NCBI GenBank assembly: GCA_033557465.1
Contig: CM066033.1
Location: forward strand, 235,602,109 to 235,666,108
DNA: 64,000 bases
Direction of reading: 5' to 3'
Source of the DNA: Ichthyophis bannanicus
Lineage: Eukaryota > Chordata > Amphibia > Gymnophiona > Ichthyophiidae
Below are positions 1 to 11,703 of the stretch, in pieces. The notes beneath the pieces are model-generated. The model saw only the letters and a list, made by a program, of their open reading frames with translations, ran no database searches and was not told the DNA's origin. The translations under genes were made by a program, and so were the position numbers. Every line of letters starts with the position of its first letter. The first letter of the stretch is position 1.

Positions 1-262
1 GCTTGTTTATATCCTTTTGAAGGTGCGGTCTCCAGAACTGCACACAATACTCCAAATTAGGTCGCACCAAAGACTTATACGGAGGCACTATCACCTCCAT
101 TCTTCTGCTGACCATTCCTCTCCCTATGCACCCAAGCATTCTTCTAGCTTTTGCTGTTGCCTTTTCTACCTGTTTAGCTACTTTAAGATCATCAGACATA
201 ATCACGCCTAGGTCCCGCTCTTCTTTAGTGGATTTGGACTGCTTCAGCCCAAATGCATGACC
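1..262 (-). pseudogene. CR1-like LINE reverse transcriptase fragment
   Basis: Read on the minus strand, this stretch encodes the region just after the RT catalytic core of a CR1-type LINE: a VMHLG block, then a DLGVIMSDDLK-type block, a KARRMLG block and a VRPNLEYCVQFW block. The full CR1 at 22417-25380 has the same blocks in the same order (VMHLG, LGVLVD, RMLG, VRPHLEYCVQFW). The wording differs enough to suggest another CR1 subfamily. It runs off the window start and is cut at about 262 where a DIRS terminus begins. It has no start codon and cannot make a protein. The class is well supported; the subfamily is not determined. Confidence 0.8.
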
Positions 263-263
263 T

Positions 264-423
264 TGACTGAGCAAGATGGCACCTTTGGGCGGGAAGGGGA
301 CCGCGCATGCGTGCAGTATTCCCAAAGACTTTCATAGAAAGCTGGGGAAATGCTCCACAGGGGCTCCATCGACGTCGATGTCACCCATATGTGAGGACTG
401 ACTTCCTGCTTGGTCCTGGAGAA
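264..423 (-). mobile_element. DIRS right-terminal remnant (copy Z)
   Basis: This 160-base block matches the right ends of DIRS copies B, D and H: a GATGGCACC-type start, a GGGCGGGAAGGGGACC stretch, a CGCATGCG core, the AAAGCTGGGGAAATGCTCC block, the CACCCATATGTGAGGACTGA block and a CTGGAGAA end at 423. No coding part or left end accompanies it. It lies between two CR1 fragments of opposite orientation, so it probably survived a deletion or rearrangement. It belongs to the ...GGAGAA end subfamily. Confidence 0.85.
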
Positions 424-714
424 CTCCCCTAGGAGTAGACTATATAGCACTGACAAACGCTGGATATAATTGGCATCTTAGAGACCTGGTGAAAGGAGGA
501 CAACCAATGGGACAGTGATACCTGGGTGGAAATCATATCACAATGATAGGGCAGATCAAATTGTTGGAGGAGTTGAGTTATATGTTAAAGAGGGCATTGA
601 GTCAAAGAAGATAAAAAAAAGTTTTACAGAAACAAAATATACTGTAGAACATCTATGCATAGAAATTCCATGCAAATAGGGGAAGAGAATGGGAGTGGTA
701 CTATCATCCACCTG

Positions 715-833
715 AGGTCTTAAGCCCCTGAGGAAGGCTTATGCCGAAACACGTGTAGGGTTTGTACCCTCACTGGATACCCAAATAAAGCTTCTGCCCC
801 TATCCACGGTGTGGGGCAAGTACTGCTTCTTTT
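715..833 (+). mobile_element. 119-base insertion with 14-base target-site duplication
   Basis: The decayed CR1 is interrupted here. The 14-mer CTATCATCCACCTG stands on both sides, at 701-714 and 834-847, and the CR1 reading resumes immediately after the second copy. The insert has no ORF. It contains the hammerhead-like core at 722-763 and an AATAAA motif at 784-789. A perfect duplication of this length is typical of endonuclease-primed retrotransposition, so this looks like a small non-autonomous retroelement. The parent family is not identified; Penelope-like elements and retrozymes are candidates because both are known to carry hammerhead motifs. Confidence 0.75.
722..763 (+). ncRNA. Hammerhead ribozyme-like motif (type I layout)
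   Basis: The order of elements fits a hammerhead. Stem I pairs AAGCCC (722-727) with GGGTTT (758-763) over six pairs, one of them G-T. The core CTGAGGA (728-734) matches the CUGANGA consensus. Stem II is GGC/GCC with a TTAT loop (736-745). GAAA follows at 746-749. Stem III is the self-complementary ACACGTGT (749-756), and A757 would be the cleavage-site nucleotide. One extra A (735) lies between the core and stem II. A loopless palindromic stem III would act as a dimer, as known for minimal hammerheads in Penelope-like elements. Activity is untested. Confidence 0.5.
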
Positions 834-2994
834 CTATCATCCACCTGGCCAGAATGAACAGATAGATGACAAAATGCTAAAAGAAATTAGGAAAGCCCAG
901 ACCAGCTGTATTCCATGTTTTAAGAAAAGTAGAAGGCAGGCCAAATGACTACCGGCATGGTTTAAAGGTGAGGTCAGAGACTGTTCTAGCCAAAAAAAGC
1001 ATCTTTCAGAAAATGGAAAAACAAGGAGCCAAAATGATGAAGGCAGGTAACATAAGCACTGGCAAATTAAATGCAAGGCATTGATTAGGTAGGCAAAGAA
1101 AATTTGAAAAGAAGCTTGCTATGGAAGTAAAAATTCACAAAATCTTTTTCAAGTACATTTGTAGCAAAAAAAAAAGAGAGAGTCAATAGGACCATTAGAT
1201 AATAAAAGGGTAAAAGGGGGCAGTGAGGGAGGACAAGGCCATAACACAGAGGCTGAATCAATTCTTTGCTTTAATCTTTACTGCAGATAACATAGGGAAG
1301 AAACATCACCTTTAAATCTCACTTCTGGCAAGGGTATCAAGGAATTAAAATAAATCTCGATAAACCTGGAAAATGTGATATAGTAATTTGATAAACTAAA
1401 GAGCAGCAAATCACCTGAACCAGATAGTATATATCCCAGGGTGCAGAAAGAACTCAAAACTAAAACTTCAGACATACTATTATTAATCTATGAACTATCG
1501 TTAAAATTATCTGTAGTACCTGAAGATTGGAGAGTGACCAAAGTAAAGCCAATTTTAACAAAGGGCCCAGGGGTGATCCAGGAAACTGCAGACCAGCGAG
1601 CTTGACGTCAGTACCAGTCAAAATAGTAGAAACCATTATAAAGAACAAAATTACTTAACATGTAGATAGTCATGGTTTAATGGGACAAAGCCAACATGGA
1701 TTTAGCTAAGGAAAGTCTTGCCTCATTAATATGCTATAATTTTTGGAAGTTCTGAATAAAATACGCAGATAAAAAGGTGATATAGTGTATCTGTATTTTC
1801 AGAAAGCCTATGACAAAGTTCCTCATGAGAAAGGCTCTTGGGGAAATTAAAAAGTCATGGGATAGAAGGCAGGCTACCAGTGTGGACTGGAAACTGGATA
1901 AGAGATAGAAAAACAAGAGTACGGCTAAATGTCCAGTTTTCTCATTAGAGAAAGATGAACAGTGGAGTACCACAAGGATCTATGCTAGGTCCGCTGCTTT
2001 TTAACATTCATAAATGACCTGGAAATGGGAACAATGAGTAAGGTGATCAAATCTGCAGATGACAGAAAATTATTCAAAGTTGTTAAAACACATGAGTATT
2101 GTAAAAAACTGCAAGAGAATCTCGAGTAATTGGGAGACTGGGCCTCCAAATGACAGATGAAATTTGATGTGGACAAGTGCAAAGTTATGCACTTAGGGAA
2201 GAACCTCCTAAACTAGTTACATGATGCAAGGTTCGACATTAGGAATCACCACCCAGGAAAAGAATCTGGGCGTAATTGTGGATAATATGTTGGAACCCTC
2301 TGCTCAGTGTGCAGCAGCAGCAGCCAAGAAAGCAGATAGAAGGCTAGGAATCATAAGCAAAGTAATGGAAAATAAAACCAAGGATATTACAATGCTTTTG
2401 TATCACTCCATGGAGTAACTGTACCGTGAAAATTGTGCATAATTCTGGTCACCATATCTAAAAAAAGGATATAGTGGAATTAGAAAAAAGACGGAGAACG
2501 ACGACCAAAATGATAAAGGGGAAATATACCCCATGAGGAAAGGCTTAAAAAGTTACAGCCCTTCAGCTTGGAAAAGCAATAGCTGAGGAGAGAAATGATA
2601 GAAATTTATAAAATGAGTGGAGTGGATCAGATAAACATTGTTTACTCCTTCAAAAAATAGACACACAATAAAGCTTCAATGTAGCACATTTAAGACTAAT
2701 TGCAGAAAATATTATTTCACACGTCGTGTAATCAAACTCTGGAATTTGTTGCCAGAGGATGTAGTAAAAGCTGTTAGTGTAGCTGGGTTTAAAATAGGTT
2801 TGGTAAAGTTCCTGAAGGAAAAGTCCATAAACCATTATTCAAGTGAACTGGAGAAATCCATTTCTTACCCCTGGAATAAGCAGCATAGAATCTGTCTACT
2901 TTCTGGGAACTTGGATTGGCCACTGTTGGAAACAGGATACAGAGCTTGATGGACCCTTTAGTATGACCCAGTATGGCATCTCTCATGTTCTTAA

Positions 2995-3978
2995 CATTTC
3001 CACACTGCGATTCTGTAGCCTTGCTAATTGGGACTGTCTCAGTATACTGCTACTGTCCTCTAGAGAGCCATGCCATCCTTCCCTAGGTTTATCTCCTTGT
3101 CCCCTACTGCCTCTATAGTTAATATTTGATATAAAGTTTTTATAGGCCTTCCTTTTCAGGAGTGAGCCCTGGCTACCAGGGCGGAGGGAGACTCCTGCTG
3201 CTGCCTCAGCAGTGAGCCTGAAACCCTATTCCCAAGCACACCGCTATTCTCCTCTTAGCTCAAATCCTTGTATATTCTCAATGATTACCAGGGGGATAGC
3301 TGCTCTGATATTGTTAAGTCAGAGTAGCCATCTAACAGATCAGCACCTGTACTCTGAACTCCCTTTCACATATCTTGAGTACATTGGCACCAGTGAGGGT
3401 TTGTTTTTTGTTAAGAAATTTGCTATTAACTGGTTACAAGTAACCAGATAACCGAGCCAGAGACGTTCAGAGCTTCCTGGTGTGTTTGGAATTCTCTGCC
3501 CTCAGATTTAGGATCTGAGCTAGTAGTATTTCACATTCTATGGCTCCAAAATCACCACCCATGGCATTGGCCTATTCCTTCTGCCAGCCTCTCCACCTTA
3601 CTTTTTTGCTAAGTCAAGAGCTCAGCCTGTTCCTGGGGTACAAAGGCTATCAGCATTTTCAGAGAACCCAAGACTCTAGGCTCTGGTTCCTAATGCCCAA
3701 GAGAACTGCTCTATAGCCTGCACCAACCCCTGGGCTACTTATGGCCTACTGCTTCCACACTTTTGGCTAGGTGCTAGGGCCTTTTACTTCTGGCTTCCCT
3801 GCAAGCAACTACAACTGCTAGTGCTTCACCGTATACCCTCGCCCCTTGCATAACCTTTGGCAAAGGGGGAGGACATTTGTTTAAAATAATTTATATAGTT
3901 CATTACATATACTAGGTGGATTACAATAAAGACATTCATAAGATGTTAAACAAGTCTAGACAAACTACTAAAATAAAC
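2995..3978. other. Intronic spacer, no gene seen
   Basis: No ORF with recognisable motifs and no RNA gene was found here. A small perfect hairpin, CTGGTTAC/GTAACCAG with a two-base loop, lies at 3430-3447. The stretch at 3895-3960 is AT-rich and carries a GGTGGATTACAATAAA motif resembling a reversed LINE tail, but it is too short to classify. Confidence 0.5.
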
Positions 3979-5655
3979 TGTTATTGTTAAGTGCCGTCAA
4001 GTCGGTGTCAACTCATGGCAGCCCTCTGGATAGTTGTCCTAAATTGTGTTCAGTCTTCAGTCAGCCGGCTCATTGTTGACAGACTGGCACCCATAGCTGT
4101 TATTGTATCGATCCATCTCATTGCTGGCCTTCCTCTTTTGCATTGACTGTCTACATTGCCAAGAATGATGTCTTTCTCTAATGATCTCTCTCTTTGCATG
4201 ATGTGTCCAAAGTATAAAAGTCAAAGTCTTATCATCTGAGCTTCTAAAGAAAGCTTAGTTTAATCTCCTCCAGTACTGACTGGTTTGTTCTTCAGGCAGA
4301 CCATGTTATACACAGTATTCGTCACCAGTACCATAATTCAAAGGCATCAGTTTTCTTCCTCTTTTTCACTGTCCAACTTTCGAATCTATATGTTGTTATG
4401 AAAATGCCATGGCTTGAACAAGTCACATTTTTGTATAGAAAAAGACATCTCTGCTCTGGAGAACCTTGTCTAGGTCCTTCATAGCCATTCTGTCAAGAGC
4501 AATGCGTCACTGGCTTTCTTGACTGCTTGTTGCTTCTTTATTGATAGTTAACAACTTTAGCCTACTTTGATCAACTATTTCAATTTCTTCTCCATCAATG
4601 ATAAACGTATTGATTTGCCAGTTGTCAGGATCTTTGTCTTTTTTACATTAAGGTGAAGGCCCATTTTAAGACTATGCTCCTTGATCTTGAAAAGCAAATG
4701 TTTCAGGTCGTCTTCACTTTCAGCCAGTAATGTGGTATCATCAGCATAGCGAAGGTTGTTGATGAGTCTTCCACCAATCTTCACACCTCTGTTGTCTTCA
4801 TACAATCCTGCCTCTCTGATTTGTTCTGCATATAAATTAAACAAATAGGGGGAAGTAGGCAGCCTCGTCGTAAACCTTTGCTGATTTTAAACCATTCTGT
4901 TTCTCCTTGTTCCGTTCAAACTGTTGCTTCTTGATCACTGTAAATATTGTGCAAAAGAACAATCAGGTGTTCTGGAATACCCATGCTTCTTAATGTGGCC
5001 CAGAGTTTCTCATGATTTACACAGTCAAAAGCCTTGCTGTAGTCAATAAAGCACAAATAGGTATCATTTTGGTATTCTTTAGTCTTTTCAAGTATTGGAT
5101 CTGTGGAAACCGAGCATATGCGCAACTCCCAAGGATCCATCTCACATCCCACAGTGATGTCTCTCGTTCCTTGCCCTTTCCTGAACCCTGCTTGCACTTC
5201 AGGTAGTTCTTGTTTCAGGTATGGTTGTAGTCTGTTGAATAATCTTCAGTAGAATCTTGCTGACATGTGGCATCAGAGTGATTGTGCAATAATTTCCACA
5301 GTCAGTTGGATCACCTTTCTTTAGTATTGGTAGGAACAGATCTTTTCCAGTCAGTTGGTCATGATGCTGTCTTCCAGATTTCTTGGCAGAGCCTTGTAAG
5401 TATAGTAACAGCTGCAGCAGATTGCTGTAATACTTCTATGGGAATGCCATCAATGCCTGGTGCTTTGTTCTTTGATAAGGTTTTCAATGCTGCTTTGACT
5501 TCTTTCACCACCAATGGTTCCGGATCATAAGGTACAGGTTGAAATGGCTGTTGGTCCACTTGATCTGTATCATATAAAAACTCTGTATATTCTTTCCACC
5601 TTTTCTTGATCTTCTCAGCATCATTCAACATGGATCCTTGAGCACCTTCTAAACT
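3979..5655 (-). pseudogene. RTE-clade LINE, 5'-truncated and broken
   Basis: Minus-strand segments give consecutive parts of an RTE-type reverse transcriptase. At 5631-5359 are the RWKEYTE and KAPGIDGIP blocks. At 5197-4916 are QAGFRKGQGTRD, then LCFIDYSKAFDCVNHEKLW and IPEHLIVLLHNIY. At 4844-4575 are FNLYAEQIREAGL, then the catalytic LRYADDTTLLAESEDDL and LNVKKTKI. Downstream come FGHIMQRE-like and KRGRPAMRW-like pieces of the C-terminus, and the copy ends at about 3979 with a short TAACAATAACAG-type tail. Frames are broken between segments and the endonuclease is missing. The wording is closest to RTE elements of the BovB type; the subfamily is inferred. Confidence 0.85.
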
Positions 5656-6249
5656 TCAGACAAACACACATATACTGCAACATAAAATTGGTCAGTTATT
5701 CATTTAGGGCCCGATTCAGAGTTGTATGTGCTGGCCCTCTGTGCACCCGGTTGGAAAGCATAGTTACTCACCTGTAACAGGTGATCTCCGGGAACAGCGG
5801 GAATTTAGTCCTCACATATGGGTATCGTCGGTACAGACGGAGCCTGCGCGGGAACGCTCCCCAGCGTCCAATTAGGAAGCTTTTGGAAGCACCCCACAGC
5901 GCCTGCGTGCTGCCTTCCCGCCTTTCCCAACTGCCTCTCTCCAGTTGAGTTTAAAGCTGAGACAAAGAGAGAGAGATGGAAAGAGAAGAAGAGAGATACA
6001 ACTCCTAGGGGAGCTGGGTGGGTTGTGAAGACTAAATTCCTGCTGTTCCCGGAGAACACCTGTTACAGGTGAGTAACTATGCTATCTCCAGGAACAAGCA
6101 GGAATGTAGTCTTCACATATGGGGACTCCCTAGCTAGAGATGCCAGGGAGAAACCCCAGAGGTTGTGTGCCCTTTCGGAAGGGCTCCACTTCCCTCCATG
6201 AATCTCTGGCATCCTACCAGGGATGGTGGGTAGGAGTTGATTAAGTATG

Positions 6250-7742
6250 GAACAGGTGTTGAAGAACAGCCTGACCAAACAAGGCATCCCGGCGGGAGTC
6301 CTTGTCCAAGCAGTAATGGGCTGTGAAGGTATGAACCGAGGCCCAGGTAACTGCTCGACAGATGTCGTCGATAGACACAGAGTGAAGATGAGCCATAGAG
6401 GCTGCCATGGCTCTCACATTGTGCGCTGTGACATGGCCTTCAAGAGGAAGGTTCTTACTCCGAGAGGCAAAAGATATACACTGCGCAATCCAGTTGGACA
6501 GTGTCCTTTTGGAGACTAGAAGCCCTAAATGACTAGGATCAAAAGCAACAAAGAGTTGGGAGGACTTTCTATGTTGCTGAGTCCTTTGCAAGTAAAAGGC
6601 CTAAGCTCTTTTACAGTCCTAAGTATGAAGATTCCTTTCTGCATTAGAGGCATGAGGCCTTGGGAAAAAAACAGGAAGGTAAACTGATTGGTTTAAATGA
6701 AAAGGTGAAACCACCTTTAGCATAAAGTGAGGATGAGTCCTAAGGACTACCTTATCATGATGGAACCTTGTATAAGGAGGATCAGTCACCAATGCTTGCA
6801 ATTCACTAATGAGACGTGCTGATGTGATTGCAATAAGAAAAATAACCTTCCAGGAAAGGAATTTCAAATTGGTAGTAGCTAATGGTTCAAAAGGCGGCTT
6901 CATGAGCTGGCCAAGAACCAGATTTAAATCCCATGCCACCGGTGGTGGCTTAATGGGAGGCTTGGTTAGAAGAAGGCCTCTCATAAATCTCGCTATGATA
7001 GGATGAGAGGAAATAGGTTGCCCATTTAAAGGTTTGAGAGAAGCTGCGATAGCACTCAGATGAACTCTCACTGAATTGGTCTTAAGCCCTGTGTTAGACA
7101 AATGAAGGAGATATTCCAGTAATGATTCCAGAGGTATTGCAAGAGGGTTAAGATCCTTCTGCGAACACCATATGGTAAACCTTTTCCACTTGAAAGCATA
7201 AGAGCTTCTTGTGGATGGTTTCCTGGAAGCATAAAGGATATCCTTTACTTGCTGAGAAAGGCTAAGACCATGAAGTTCTAGGCTTTCAACAACCAGGCCC
7301 TGAGATGTAGACACTGGGGATTGGGATGCCATAGCATCCCATCCTCCTGGGATAGGAGATCTGGAGCAGATTCTAGCTCCAGAGATGGAGCTTGAGAGAG
7401 ATGTAAGAGCAGAGGGTACCACACTTGTCATGACCAATGTGGGGCTATGAGAATCATACGGCCTCTGTCTCTCTGAAGCTTGAATAGGGTTTTGGGAATT
7501 AGGGGAATGGGTGGGAAGGCATACAGAAAGTCCCGACCCCAATGGAGGAAGGCATCCGTGGCCCGACAACCCTGAGTCGGAATCCTGGAACAGAACCGGG
7601 GAAGTTTGGCATTCAGCGGACTTGCAAAGAGGTCTATGCCCGGGGTTCCCCAAAATTGGAAAGTTTTGGCAACCTGGTCTGCATGGAGAGACCATTCGTG
7701 TGGAAGCAGAACTCAACTGAGTCTGTCTGCCCAAGAGTTTTG
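6250..7742 (-). pseudogene. DIRS methyltransferase-like tail and tyrosine recombinase (copy A)
   Basis: The recombinase joins circular DIRS cDNA to the target. Here its N-terminal part (KDILYASRKPSTRSSYAFKWKRF) and the first catalytic region (TSARLISELQAL) lie in one open frame down to 6619. In-frame TAG codons replace leucines in the NLHTLDCKR region. The C-terminal part resumes at 6591 with FDPSHLGL, then TAHNVRAM (the H-x-x-R motif) and HYCLDKD (the catalytic tyrosine). The second arginine of the usual ARR(V/I)SEL is leucine here. The upstream end, before about 7300, carries the methyltransferase-like block of pol in an overlapping frame. Two nonsense changes make this copy inactive. Confidence 0.85.
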
Positions 7743-7770
7743 AATGCCTGGAAGATACACTGCAAGGTGA

Positions 7771-8029
7771 TGATGTAGTAAAGGCTGTTAGTGTAGCTGG
7801 GTTTAAAAAAGGTTTGGACAAGTTCCTGGAGGAAAGGTCCATAAACCATTATTAAGAAGGGACCCAGGATATCAATGCTTGACCCAGTACAAGCATTGCA
7901 GAATCTGTGTCTTTTGGGGAAACTGCTAGGTACGTATGACCTAGATTGGCCACTGTTGGAAACAGGATACTGGGCTTGATGGACCTTGGTCTGACCCAGT
8001 ATGGCATATCTTATGATCTTATGTTCTTA
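7771..8029 (+). mobile_element. CR1 3'-end insertion inside DIRS A
   Basis: This segment is nearly identical to 25298-25553 of the full CR1: the codons for VVKAVSVAGFKKGLDKFLEERSINHY and stop, then the 3' untranslated region, ending in CTTATGTTCTTATG. It splits the pol gene of copy A between GGTGA and the following TGATGCTCTCTGG stretch, which are adjacent in copies E and G. It is severely 5'-truncated, as is usual for CR1. Its similarity to the full copy suggests a late insertion, after copy A was already in place. Confidence 0.92.
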
Positions 8030-9400
8030 TGAATCTGATGCTCTCTGGCGAGGGCCCAAAGTCGCAAAGCTTCGTTGCAGAGCAACAGAGAGCCTGTCCC
8101 ACCCTGCTTTTTCACATAGAACATGGCTACCTGGTTGTCCGTTTGGATTAGGACAGTTTCGTAGCTGAGCTGGGTGTGGAACACTGGAAGAGCAAGGAAG
8201 ATTGCTCTGAGCTCTAGGAGATTGATGTGTAGATCCGTCTCCTGTGGAGTCCAGGTACCCTGGGTAGAGAGGCCTTGCAAATGGGCTCCCCAACCCACCT
8301 GTGAGGCATCTGTTAGAGTTACTTGAGGTGGGGGTTGCTGAAAAGGGGACCCCCACCAACAGATTCTGGGGTGACTGCCACCATTGGAGAGACAAAATAA
8401 GACGATGTGAGGTTGTTATTTTGTCTGACAGGCAACCTGATGCCTGAGTCCACTGCGTGGATAGAGTCCACTGGGCTGCCCTCATATGGAGGCGGGCATA
8501 AGAAACCACATGCACGGTGGATGCCGTGGCCTAGCAATTATAACATTTCCCGAGCAGTGAGGTGAGACTTGAGCACTGCTTGGGAAGCTAACTGCACAAT
8601 GTGAAGGCAGCGAGACTGTGGAAGATAGGCCCTTGTCTGTCTGGTATCCAGCAGGGCTCCTATGAACTCTAGAGACTGAGTGGGAGCTAGGTTGGATTTT
8701 GGGAACTTTATGACAAGTCCCAAATATAGAAGTATACACATTGTGCGAGATAGAGAAATCCTGGCCTCTGGCTCTGACGGGGCTCGAATGAGCCAATCGT
8801 CCAAGTAAGGGAAGACGAATATTTTTAGGGTGCGGAGGAATGCTGCCACCACAGCCATGCATTTTGTGAACACCCTTGGTGCCAAGGCCAGGCCAAAAGG
8901 AAGAACTCTGTGTTGGTAGTGCTTCCCTTGAAATAGAAAGCGAAGAAACCTTCGGTGAGTTGGATGGATGAGAACATGAGTGTACGCATCCTTTAGATCT
9001 AAAGAACAAAGCCAGTCCTGACTCTGAAGGTATGGCAGTAGAGTTCCCAGAGAAATCATTTTGAATTTCTCTTTGAACAGGAATTTGTTCAATTCTCTGA
9101 GGTCCAAAATGGGTCTGTGCCCTCCTGTTTTCTTTGGAATAAGGAAAAAGGGGAATAGAACCCTGCACCCTGTTGATGAATAGGTACTTCTTCTATTGCC
9201 CTTTGGGCAAGAAGCAGACTGACCTCGTGATCTAACTGGGAGTTGAGAGAGGTCTGAGAATTGAACTGTCTTACCATTGTAGGGGGGGGCATGCTGAGGA
9301 AGTGAAGCTTGTATCCCTCTCTTACAATGGACAGAGTCCAACTTTCTGCTGTTATCTGCCCCCATCTGGGGGCAAAATAACATAACCTTCCTGGAATGGT
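8030..9400 (-). pseudogene. DIRS reverse transcriptase and RNase H (copy A)
   Basis: The main frame (9383-8538) has the RT blocks in order: FFLIPKKTGGHRPILDLRELNKFL, WLCSLDLKDAYTHVLIHP, RVLPFGLALAPRVFTKCM and the catalytic FPYLDDWLIRAP. After a frame change the RNase H part (8298-8011) shows MGWGAHLQ, LELRAIFLAL and QTDNQVAMFYVKKQGGTGS. The N-terminal portion before RFLFPFFLIP is frame-shifted, and a CR1 insertion cuts the protein after the RNase H domain. It would copy gag-associated RNA into DNA in an active element; this one is broken. Confidence 0.88.
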
Positions 9401-9452
9401 GGAAGGCTCTGGCCCATTCAGGGCCAGGAAGACAAAGTTCTCTAGATGGGAG

Positions 9453-11308
9453 TCAAAGCCCCTGTGAAGGCTGAGTCTGCTGAGCCGGTTGAGGCTTAGC
9501 AGCCTTTGTTTTTCTTTGTTTTGGTTGCTGCTGACCCTTTAGAGCAGACTGACCTGAATGATGCCCTCGCTGGGAATAGGAGGGATAGAACTTCTTCTTT
9601 CTAGTGAAGAATGGTTTCTTGTAGGACTTTTTCCTTGCAGGATCAGCTGTAGATTTTGATAATCTATCCAAGGTGAGATTATCAGCATCTAGTTCATTAG
9701 CTTTCTCTTGCCAATTTTTGCCAAAGAGATTCTCCCCTATGCAAGGAATATTCCCCAATTTGTCCCGTACCCAAAGTTCCAAGTCAGATACCTAGAGCCA
9801 GGCAATCCTACGTGCGCCTATGGCAATAGCAGAAGTTCTGCTTATGCACTCAAAACAATCAAAAGCTGCATGATTTACGAATTTGGAAACATCCTGAGCA
9901 TGTTTGATAAGTGCAAGATAATCTTGTCTCTTATCATCAGGAAGGAGAGGGCTCATAAGCTCTAGATCTCCTGTAACTTCCTTAAGGAACATTCCCATAT
10001 ATAGAATGTAGGAACTAATCCTGGCAGAAAGCATAGAGGCCTGGAAGGTTCGATGCCCAAAGGCATCAAGAGTTCTACATTCACGTCCTGGAGGATTAGA
10101 TGCATGTCTTTTTGCACTCTTGATCCTTCTCATAGTCGATTTCACCACCATGGAATGGTGGGGGCAGCTGAGTTTTTTGAAAACCAGGACAAGGAGGAAC
10201 TCGATACATGGTATCGAGCCTACGAGAATGAGGAGAAGTGGTGAGAGGTGTTTCCCACATCCTTAGCATGAGATCATGCAAGATCTCATGAATAGGCAAA
10301 GTAGCTGCCTCTTTGGGAGCTTTAGGATACTGTAAAATCTCCAATTCGTTCGCCCTAGGCTCTGTTTCAGGAGCCACTGTGATGGAAAGACCTCGAGCCA
10401 CATCCCGGATAAAATCCTGGAAGGATATATCCTCTGGAGGAGACATCCTACGTTTAGGAGAGGAAGAATCCTCAGGAGGAAACACTCTGGTATCGACAGA
10501 GCTGTCAGAGTCCTCAGACTCGGAGGATTCAAAGTATCTCCTGTCCGGGTAATCGATACCGGTACTGATTGAAGTCGGTATCGACAGGGTCCGATACCGA
10601 CTTGTCAGTACCGGAAGGCATAGCATACGTCGGTATCGGTAGTCCACCTGTCGACATCGATGCAATTGGCCCTGGTACCGGTGTAGGTGCTGGTACCAGT
10701 ACCGGTTGGATTGTCTGAAGCAGTTTTGGGGGCATGGATGCCGAGAGAAGAGCCGCCAGACTGTGTTCAATAACCAAGAATCTCTGGTCTATCGACGCCG
10801 CCGCCGATGCCTGAGTATCGGTACCGGACAAAGCAGCCGGTACCCCAGAGCATGGCACCAGCAGTTCTGCCGAGGTTGGGGCCTCGAGAACATCCTGGAG
10901 CCACGATGATGCTTTGGAAGCCGAAGCCTCCCGCCGGGGCAATTTTGCCGGCCTCTGGTGTTGCCGGTGTGAGTCCCTCAAGGGCAACACCAGAGGCATC
11001 TCGATACTTGAAGGAGATCTACCCTTTGAGTACCGGCCAGACTTATGTTTAGTTACCTGAGATCCATGGGAGGAAGACGAAGCCCTGGAAGATGTTGATG
11101 ACACATATGCTGCATCGGAGGGAAAAAGGGTGCTAAGTTTAGCAGCTCGGTTTTGCCGACCCCTCTTCGACATCATCCCACAGGCAACACACTCTGAGAT
11201 AGAGTGGTCAGGACCTAAATATTTGAGGCACCACTCATGGGTGTCTGTGACAGAGATGGTACCGCCACACTTAGAACACTTTTTAAAACCCGAAGCGGGT
11301 TTTTCCAT
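9453..11308 (-). pseudogene. DIRS gag-like protein (copy A), frameshifted
   Basis: The start codon at 11308 opens a protein with an N-terminal metal-binding module of three C-x2-C pairs (CSKCGG, CLKYL with preceding THEW, CVACG). It continues with a basic serine-rich stretch (SGRYSKGRSPSS) and a proline-rich linker. Other frames then carry the conserved core: SFQDFIRDVARGLSI, a MWETPL block, LDTMYRVPP, and the HRTFQASML, YILYMGMFLKEVT and RRIAWL blocks. The basic C-terminus (KKSYKKPFFTRKKKFYP) ends at 9453. At least three frame changes break it. The position at the 5' end and the composition fit a nucleic-acid-binding structural protein. Confidence 0.8.
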
Positions 11309-11703
11309 TGTAGAGGAAAGTTGGGCCTAGTGCCCAAAATAGCGCGTGGCACCAGAGGAGAAAAAAAGCTGGAAGACTCCAGGAAAAGTATATATTTTTT
11401 TTTTAGGAAAAGAAAGAAAGAACCGGTGGTACTGGTGTAGCATCGAAGGAAGGCAGAAGCGACCACAAAAAAGAGAATAAATGAAATATTTTTTTGCGGT
11501 GACGGGAAGTGCGACCTGCCAGCTCCGCGGAAAACGAAGAACTGGAGAGAGGCAGTTGGGAAAGGCGTGAAGGCAGTATGCAGGCGCTGTGGGGTGCTGC
11601 CAAAAGCTTCCTAACTGAACGCTGGGGAGCGTTCCCGCGCAGGCTCTGTCAGTACCGACGATACCCATATGTGAAGACTACATTCCTGCTTGTTCCTGGA
11701 GAT

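Larger units (their letters stand above)
432..2994 (+). pseudogene. Degenerate CR1 LINE copy (ORF2 and 3' end)
   Basis: This is a decayed relative of the intact CR1 at 20770-25557. It starts within the endonuclease (ETWWKEDNQWD-equivalent), passes through RT, and ends with the same 3' untranslated region, including the CCCAGTATGGCAT block and a terminal TGTTCTTA-like repeat near 2990. Frames are broken by many stops and indels, so only short fragments stay open, for example 2221-2418 (LGVIVD region) and 2638-2949 (RVIKLWNLLPEDVVKAVSVAGFK region). A 119-base unrelated insertion interrupts it at 715-833. Its divergence from the 22417-25380 copy marks it as an old insertion. Confidence 0.9.
5757..11703 (-). 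mobile_element. DIRS retrotransposon copy A, complete structure
   Basis: The left end AGCATAGTTACTCACC begins at 5757 and the right end TTCCTGGAGAT closes at 11703. About 150 bases at the right end (from about 11570) are an inverted copy of 5781-5930. The internal complementary region at about 6019-6122 has its junction at 6083/6084 (...AACTATGCT then ATCTCCAGG...). Genes on the minus strand run gag (11308-9453), RT-RNase H (about 9400-8030), methyltransferase-like block and recombinase (7742-6250). A 259-base CR1 tail is inserted at 7771-8029; without it the element is about 5.7 kb, the same length as D and G. Scattered stops and frameshifts make it defective. Confidence 0.92.

Noticed and set aside
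5757..11703. Endogenous retrovirus or LTR element interpretation for the DIRS copies
   Set aside because: Ends are inverted, not direct, repeats; there is a tyrosine recombinase and no integrase or protease; no envelope-like ORF was seen.
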